Translations under genes and position numbers: made by a program
Shown here: positions 6,269 to 9,474 of the stretch, in pieces
Numbering within the stretch: position 1 is the stretch's first letter
Layout of the letters: each line of letters starts with the position of its first letter
Notes under the pieces: generated by a model
Database searches by the model: none
Seen by the model: only the letters and a program-made list of their open reading frames with translations
Told to the model about the DNA's origin: nothing
Assembly (NCBI GenBank): GCA_900554725.1
Contig: USII01000028.1
Location: 1 to 9,474, forward strand
Source of the DNA: an uncultured Eubacteriales bacterium
GTDB lineage: Bacteria > Bacillota > Clostridia > Christensenellales > Christensenellaceae
Direction of reading: 5' to 3'
DNA length: 9,474 nucleotides

Positions 6269-8209
6269 TTAGAAAATCACCTTTTTCCCAATCTCCTCCA
6301 ACGCCATTGCGGCAAATTCGCCGACGGGCATGCTGCCAATCTCCCCGGCGCCGCGCTTACGCACTGCAAAAGTGCCCTCCGCGGCCTCCTTTTCGCCCAC
6401 AACGAGCATATAGGGAATGCGCTCGCCTCTGGCCTCGCGGATTTTATAGCCGATTTTTTCATTTCTATCGTCTACACTCACGCGCATGCCCATATTCTCC
6501 AGCTTTTTGGCCTGTTCCTTTGCATATTCATGGGCACTTTCGGCCACCGTCATGATGCGCACCTGCTCGGGGGCCATCCAGAGCGGCAGCGCGCCGGCAT
6601 ATTTTTCAATGAGCAGAGCCAGCGTGCGCTCATAGCAACCAAGGGATGTGCGGTGGATGATATATGGGCGTTTTTTCTTTCCATCCCGATCCACATATTC
6701 CATGCCGAACTGCTCTGCCAGCATCTGGTCGATTTGAATGGTGATGATGGTATCCTCTTTCCCGTGGACATTTCTCATCTGGATATCCAGTTTAGGGCCA
6801 TAGAATGCCGCCTCACCGATCCCGATGCTGTATTTGATTCCAATGTGATCGAGAATGCGCCCCATCATGCTCTGAGCCTCTTCCCACTGTTCGGGCGTGC
6901 CAATATATTTTTCCCTGTCGTTCGGGTCCCACTGAGAGAAGCGGTAGCTGACATCCTCTGAAAATCCCAGCGTATCCATCATGAACTTGGCAAGCTCCAC
7001 GCACCCCTTAAACTCATCTTCCAGCTGTTCTGGTGTGCAGATCAGGTGCCCCTCGGAAATCGTAAACTGCCGCACCCGGATAAGCCCGTGCATTTCGCCG
7101 GAATCCTCATTGCGAAAGAGCGTAGAAGTCTCCCCCATGCGCATGGGCAAATCCCTATAAGAGCGCATGCGGTTCATATAGACATAGTATTGGAAGGGGC
7201 AAGTCATCGGCCGCAGCGCGAGCACTTCGGCGTTTGGATCGTCCTTATCCCCAATGACGAACATCCCATCCGTATAGTGATCCCAGTGCCCAGAGATCTG
7301 GTATAGCTCCCTCTTTGCCATATACGGCGTTTTGGTAAGCACATACCCTCTCTTATACTCCTCGTCTTCTACAAAGCGCTGCAGAACCTGAATGACTCTC
7401 GCGCCTTTGGGCAGCAGCAGCGGCAGCCCCTGCCCTATCACATCCACCGTCGTAAAATATTCTAGCTCGCGCCCAAGCTTATTGTGATCCCGCTTTTTTG
7501 CCTCTTCCACGCGGGCCAGATACTCTTCCAGCTCAGCCCTCTTTTCAAACGCAGTGCCATAAATGCGGCTGAGCATTTTGTTTTTCTCATCGCCCCTCCA
7601 GTAAGCTCCTGCCAGGCTCGTCAGCTTAAACGCTTTCACCTTCCCAGTAGATGGCGCATGCGGCCCCGCGCAAAGATCGACAAAATCCCCCTGATAGTAG
7701 AGAGTGATTTTTTCCTCTTCCGGAAGATCTTCGATGAGCTCCACTTTATAATCCTCGCCGCGGCTACGCATCAGATCGATCGCCTCCTGCCGGGAGACCT
7801 CCTTGCGCACCATAGGCTTATTTTCTGCTACAATCTTGCTCATTTCCTTTTCGATCTTAAGGAGGGATTCGCTTGTAAAAGGCTCTTCCACATCAAAATC
7901 ATAATAGAAGCCGTTTTCTATTGCCGGGCCAATGGCCAGTTTCGCACTGGGATACAGCCGTTTGACCGCCTCTGCCATCACATGGCTGGCCGTATGGCGC
8001 AGCACACGCAGGCCCTCTTGGTCTTCCGCCGTTAGAATTTCCAGCGCATTGCCCTCCGCAAGGGGCGTTGTCAAATCCACCGTCCGCCCATCTATCCTGG
8101 CCGCCAACGCGGCCTTGGCCAACTTTCCGGAAATCTGCTTTGCCGCATCCAGCGCGCTTGCACCTTCCGGGCAAACCAACGCGCTTCCATCTTTCAGCTT
8201 GATATTCAT
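6269..8209 (-). CDS. thrS: Threonine--tRNA ligase
   Basis: ThrRS charges tRNA-Thr and proofreads mischarged serine. The protein is 646 residues, the full bacterial length, with all four domains. They are the N-terminal TGS domain (about 1-62); the editing domain with HTASH (His72, His76) and DLCAGPH (Cys180, His184); the class II catalytic core; and the C-terminal anticodon-binding domain (from about 545). The three zinc ligands are present: Cys337 in RPMTCP, His388 in SEGHL and His519 in IIHRTSLG. The class II arginine-bearing FRNEDSGEMHG loop (365-375) is also intact. Start is the ATG at 8209, with GGAGG (8221-8217) seven bases upstream. It has its own promoter and T-box leader upstream and a hairpin terminator downstream, so it is probably transcribed alone, with possible read-through from ytxC. 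Confidence 0.98.
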   Translation of the reverse strand: MNIKLKDGSALVCPEGASALDAAKQISGKLAKAALAARIDGRTVDLTTPLAEGNALEILTAEDQEGLRVLRHTASHVMAEAVKRLYPSAKLAIGPAIENGFYYDFDVEEPFTSESLLKIEKEMSKIVAENKPMVRKEVSRQEAIDLMRSRGEDYKVELIEDLPEEEKITLYYQGDFVDLCAGPHAPSTGKVKAFKLTSLAGAYWRGDEKNKMLSRIYGTAFEKRAELEEYLARVEEAKKRDHNKLGRELEYFTTVDVIGQGLPLLLPKGARVIQVLQRFVEDEEYKRGYVLTKTPYMAKRELYQISGHWDHYTDGMFVIGDKDDPNAEVLALRPMTCPFQYYVYMNRMRSYRDLPMRMGETSTLFRNEDSGEMHGLIRVRQFTISEGHLICTPEQLEDEFKGCVELAKFMMDTLGFSEDVSYRFSQWDPNDREKYIGTPEQWEEAQSMMGRILDHIGIKYSIGIGEAAFYGPKLDIQMRNVHGKEDTIITIQIDQMLAEQFGMEYVDRDGKKKRPYIIHRTSLGCYERTLALLIEKYAGALPLWMAPEQVRIMTVAESAHEYAKEQAKKLENMGMRVSVDDRNEKIGYKIREARGERIPYMLVVGEKEAAEGTFAVRKRGAGEIGSMPVGEFAAMALEEIGKKVIF

Positions 8210-8322
8210 TTGTCCACCTCCACAAAAATCCGCTCAAACGCCCGGCTTCCTTTTTTTCCCAGCAGGGGCCGGCGCTTTCGCGGCAAACTTTCTATCCCTA
8301 TGCCTGTATCCAGCCACAGAAT
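8210..8322 (-). other. thrS 5' untranslated region after the T-box terminator
   Basis: This 113-base segment lies between the T-box terminator and the thrS ATG and ends in the GGAGG ribosome site at 8221-8217. It is GC-rich in the middle, with an imperfect CGCCGGC/GCCGGGCG pairing, but I recognise no second regulatory motif and no coding frame. Confidence 0.5.
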
Positions 8323-8352
8323 AAAAAAATACCCTTAACAAAATGTTAAGGG
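8323..8352 (-). terminator. T-box-controlled intrinsic terminator
   Basis: CCCTTAACA (8352-8344) and TGTTAAGGG (8340-8332) form a perfect 9-bp stem with a 3-base loop, followed after GTA/TA by seven T residues (8329-8323). Its left arm is shared with the T-box antiterminator, so the two structures are mutually exclusive. Confidence 0.95.
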
Positions 8353-8549
8353 ACGAGCCTGCCTGGCCCGCGGTTCCACCCTGATAGGCTTAAAAGCCCG
8401 CTCAAGAATGCGTTATCGCCGCCTACGGATGCCTGCTCCCCGGCTGGTCTTCGCGTTTTGCCTGCCCAGCACCCTTTCAGCCTGGGGGCGCCTCTCTTTA
8501 GGGCATTCTGCATTGGCTACTATCCGGCTCTTTGCCGCACCGCTTTATA
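8323..8549 (-). ncRNA. T-box riboswitch leader of thrS
   Basis: The minus-strand leader contains the T-box signature AGGGTGGAACCGCG (8382-8369), whose bulge pairs with the tRNA acceptor end. After it comes the CGTCCCTT side of the antiterminator, which overlaps a terminator hairpin. Stem I features are visible upstream: AGTA of the S-turn at 8521-8518, the AGAGAG bulge near 8484, and an apical GCGCCC/GGGTGC helix. The 3' strand of the specifier loop reads GAAG-ACC-A, giving Thr codon ACC at 8448-8446 followed by the usual purine. CCGG segments close the loop below. Uncharged tRNA-Thr should bind both sites and stabilise the antiterminator, switching thrS on during threonine shortage. Exact 5' end is inferred from the promoter. 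Confidence 0.95.
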
Positions 8550-8555
8550 GTTTTT

Positions 8556-8583
8556 ATTATACACCCTTTACCCATCTTGTCAA
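8556..8583 (-). promoter_or_regulatory. Strong sigma-A-type promoter of thrS
   Basis: Perfect TTGACA (8583-8578) and perfect TATAAT (8561-8556) are spaced by 16 bases. The predicted start near 8549 sits just ahead of the T-box stem I. Constitutive initiation with control by attenuation is what one expects for a T-box gene. Confidence 0.92.
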
Positions 8584-8626
8584 CGCAATCCTGTGCTCAG
8601 CCTCTGCGGAGGAAAACGCCTCTGCC

Positions 8627-9397
8627 CTATTTGCGCACGCGCCCGACAAAAATATCCGCCAACAGCCCTTTTAATTCGCCATCGCAAACACTCCCCAGAT
8701 CGATGACTTCCGGGGAAAGATCCAATAGCCCAGATAACAGCAGGTCCTCCTTTGTCGCATCCGCTGCATCCTCTGCTGTCACCTGAATTCTATTTCCCTG
8801 CTCATCCAGAAGGATATACGCTTCTCCCTCGCGTTGTACCTGCACATAGCGAATCGCCGGATCTCTCATACATACAAAATAGCGCAGCAGTTTGATAAAC
8901 TGCTTTCTCTCGCTTAAAAGCACAGCCTGACGGGCACATTCCTGCAGCGTTTGTTTCCATTTTGCAACGCAATCTTTCATGCGAAACCGCAGCACACCAT
9001 CCAGCGCCAGCGTGCCTTCTCCTTCCAGAAGGCAGGCGAGCACGCGCCCGGAAATATCCTTTTTTTTCTGTTCCAGCCGCTCTTTTCCCCCACCATACCA
9101 GAGCTTGCGAACGGTGCAAACCAAAATTTCGCTCCGTTCCCGTTCGGAAAGATAGCCGTATTCGCGCGCAAGCTCTGCCATCAGATAGCGAATCTGCAGA
9201 TGCTCGACGATAATATCCGCCAGAATATCCGAAAGCACAAAAAGCGCCTGTCTGCCGCTCAGCTCAACTGTGAGAAAGCGCCCCTCCTGCTCTCCAAGCC
9301 GAATGTCTTTTGTAAATTTCCCCTGTATGGGCAGCCGATTTTCCAGCAGAGGGCGCAGTGCCACGCTCATACTGTATACACCTATGGTATATTTCAA
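8627..9397 (-). CDS. ytxC: Sporulation protein YtxC
   Basis: This 256-residue protein matches my memory of the YtxC family, conserved in spore formers and found next to thrS in Bacillus. Its molecular role is not established. Family-like blocks are a helical region with LSDILADIIVEH (about 55-66), the segment LDGVLRFRMKD (132-142) and FIKLLRYFV (167-175), then a C-terminal part with LLLSGLLDLSPEVIDLG resembling the conserved end. No signal peptide or membrane segment is visible, so it is probably cytosolic. I place the start at TTG 9397: AGGAGGG lies six bases upstream, whereas the ATG at 9421 would encode that ribosome site. It is a little shorter than my recollection of the Bacillus protein. 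No terminator is seen before the thrS promoter, which starts 44 bases after the stop. Confidence 0.88.
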   Translation of the reverse strand: MKYTIGVYSMSVALRPLLENRLPIQGKFTKDIRLGEQEGRFLTVELSGRQALFVLSDILADIIVEHLQIRYLMAELAREYGYLSERERSEILVCTVRKLWYGGGKERLEQKKKDISGRVLACLLEGEGTLALDGVLRFRMKDCVAKWKQTLQECARQAVLLSERKQFIKLLRYFVCMRDPAIRYVQVQREGEAYILLDEQGNRIQVTAEDAADATKEDLLLSGLLDLSPEVIDLGSVCDGELKGLLADIFVGRVRK

Positions 9398-9403
9398 AAT
9401 CTG

Positions 9404-9410
9404 CCCTCCT
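9404..9410 (-). promoter_or_regulatory. Ribosome binding site that selects the TTG start of ytxC
   Basis: AGGAGGG lies exactly six bases before TTG 9397-9395. It falls inside the eight extra codons that a start at ATG 9421 would need, and that ATG has no comparable site, so TTG is the likely initiator. Confidence 0.75.
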
Positions 9411-9435
9411 TTCGCGGCCATATGGGCCCGTCGTT

Positions 9436-9463
9436 TCTATAGTTAAAATATGCCGCCTGGCAA
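9436..9463 (-). promoter_or_regulatory. Possible promoter of ytxC
   Basis: TTGCCA (9463-9458) and TATAGA (9441-9436) are 16 bases apart on the minus strand. This would give a leader of about 30 nt. The match is moderate, and a sporulation sigma factor could use other bases here, so this is tentative. Confidence 0.35.
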
Positions 9464-9474
9464 AAAAGGTTTAC

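Noticed and set aside
6128..6961. Plus-strand frame of 277 codons opposite thrS
   Set aside because: It is antisense to the highly conserved thrS core and its terminator; its composition follows the thrS codons and no ribosome site or motif supports it.
9398..9421. ytxC start at ATG 9421
   Set aside because: The eight added codons are the ribosome binding site of the downstream TTG, and no comparable site precedes the ATG.

Overview
This window looks like ordinary chromosomal DNA from an endospore-forming member of the Clostridia (Bacillota) with roughly balanced to moderately high GC. The evidence is a YtxC sporulation protein directly upstream of thrS (an arrangement known from Bacillus), a classical T-box leader on thrS, a clostridial type of diaminopimelate decarboxylase, an AsnA-type asparagine synthetase next to asnS, and strong purine-rich Shine-Dalgarno sites with ATG, GTG and TTG starts.

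Layout. On the plus strand at the left edge, the tail of an amino-acid (aspartate/glutamate-type) racemase overlaps lysA by four bases, and a strong hairpin terminator follows lysA. All other genes lie on the minus strand. From right to left: ytxC; the thrS promoter, T-box leader and terminator; thrS, followed by its own hairpin terminator; a well-formed promoter; then a probable operon asnA - asnS - short membrane-type open frame - FGGY sugar kinase, which converges on lysA.

How the genes work together. lysA (DAP to lysine), asnA (aspartate + ammonia to asparagine), asnS (Asn-tRNA) and thrS (Thr-tRNA) supply amino acids and charged tRNAs. thrS should respond to uncharged tRNA-Thr through the T-box, with ACC as the likely specifier. 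asnA-asnS starts from a sigma-A-like promoter that leaves only about 36 nt of leader, too short for a T-box. The FGGY kinase is the one gene with no obvious link to its operon partners.

I found no mobile element, CRISPR array, rRNA or tRNA gene, and no clear sign of a new defence or biosynthetic system. The points most worth a second look are the open frame with a membrane segment between the asnS stop and the kinase start, the odd kinase/asparagine operon, and the racemase-lysA coupling.
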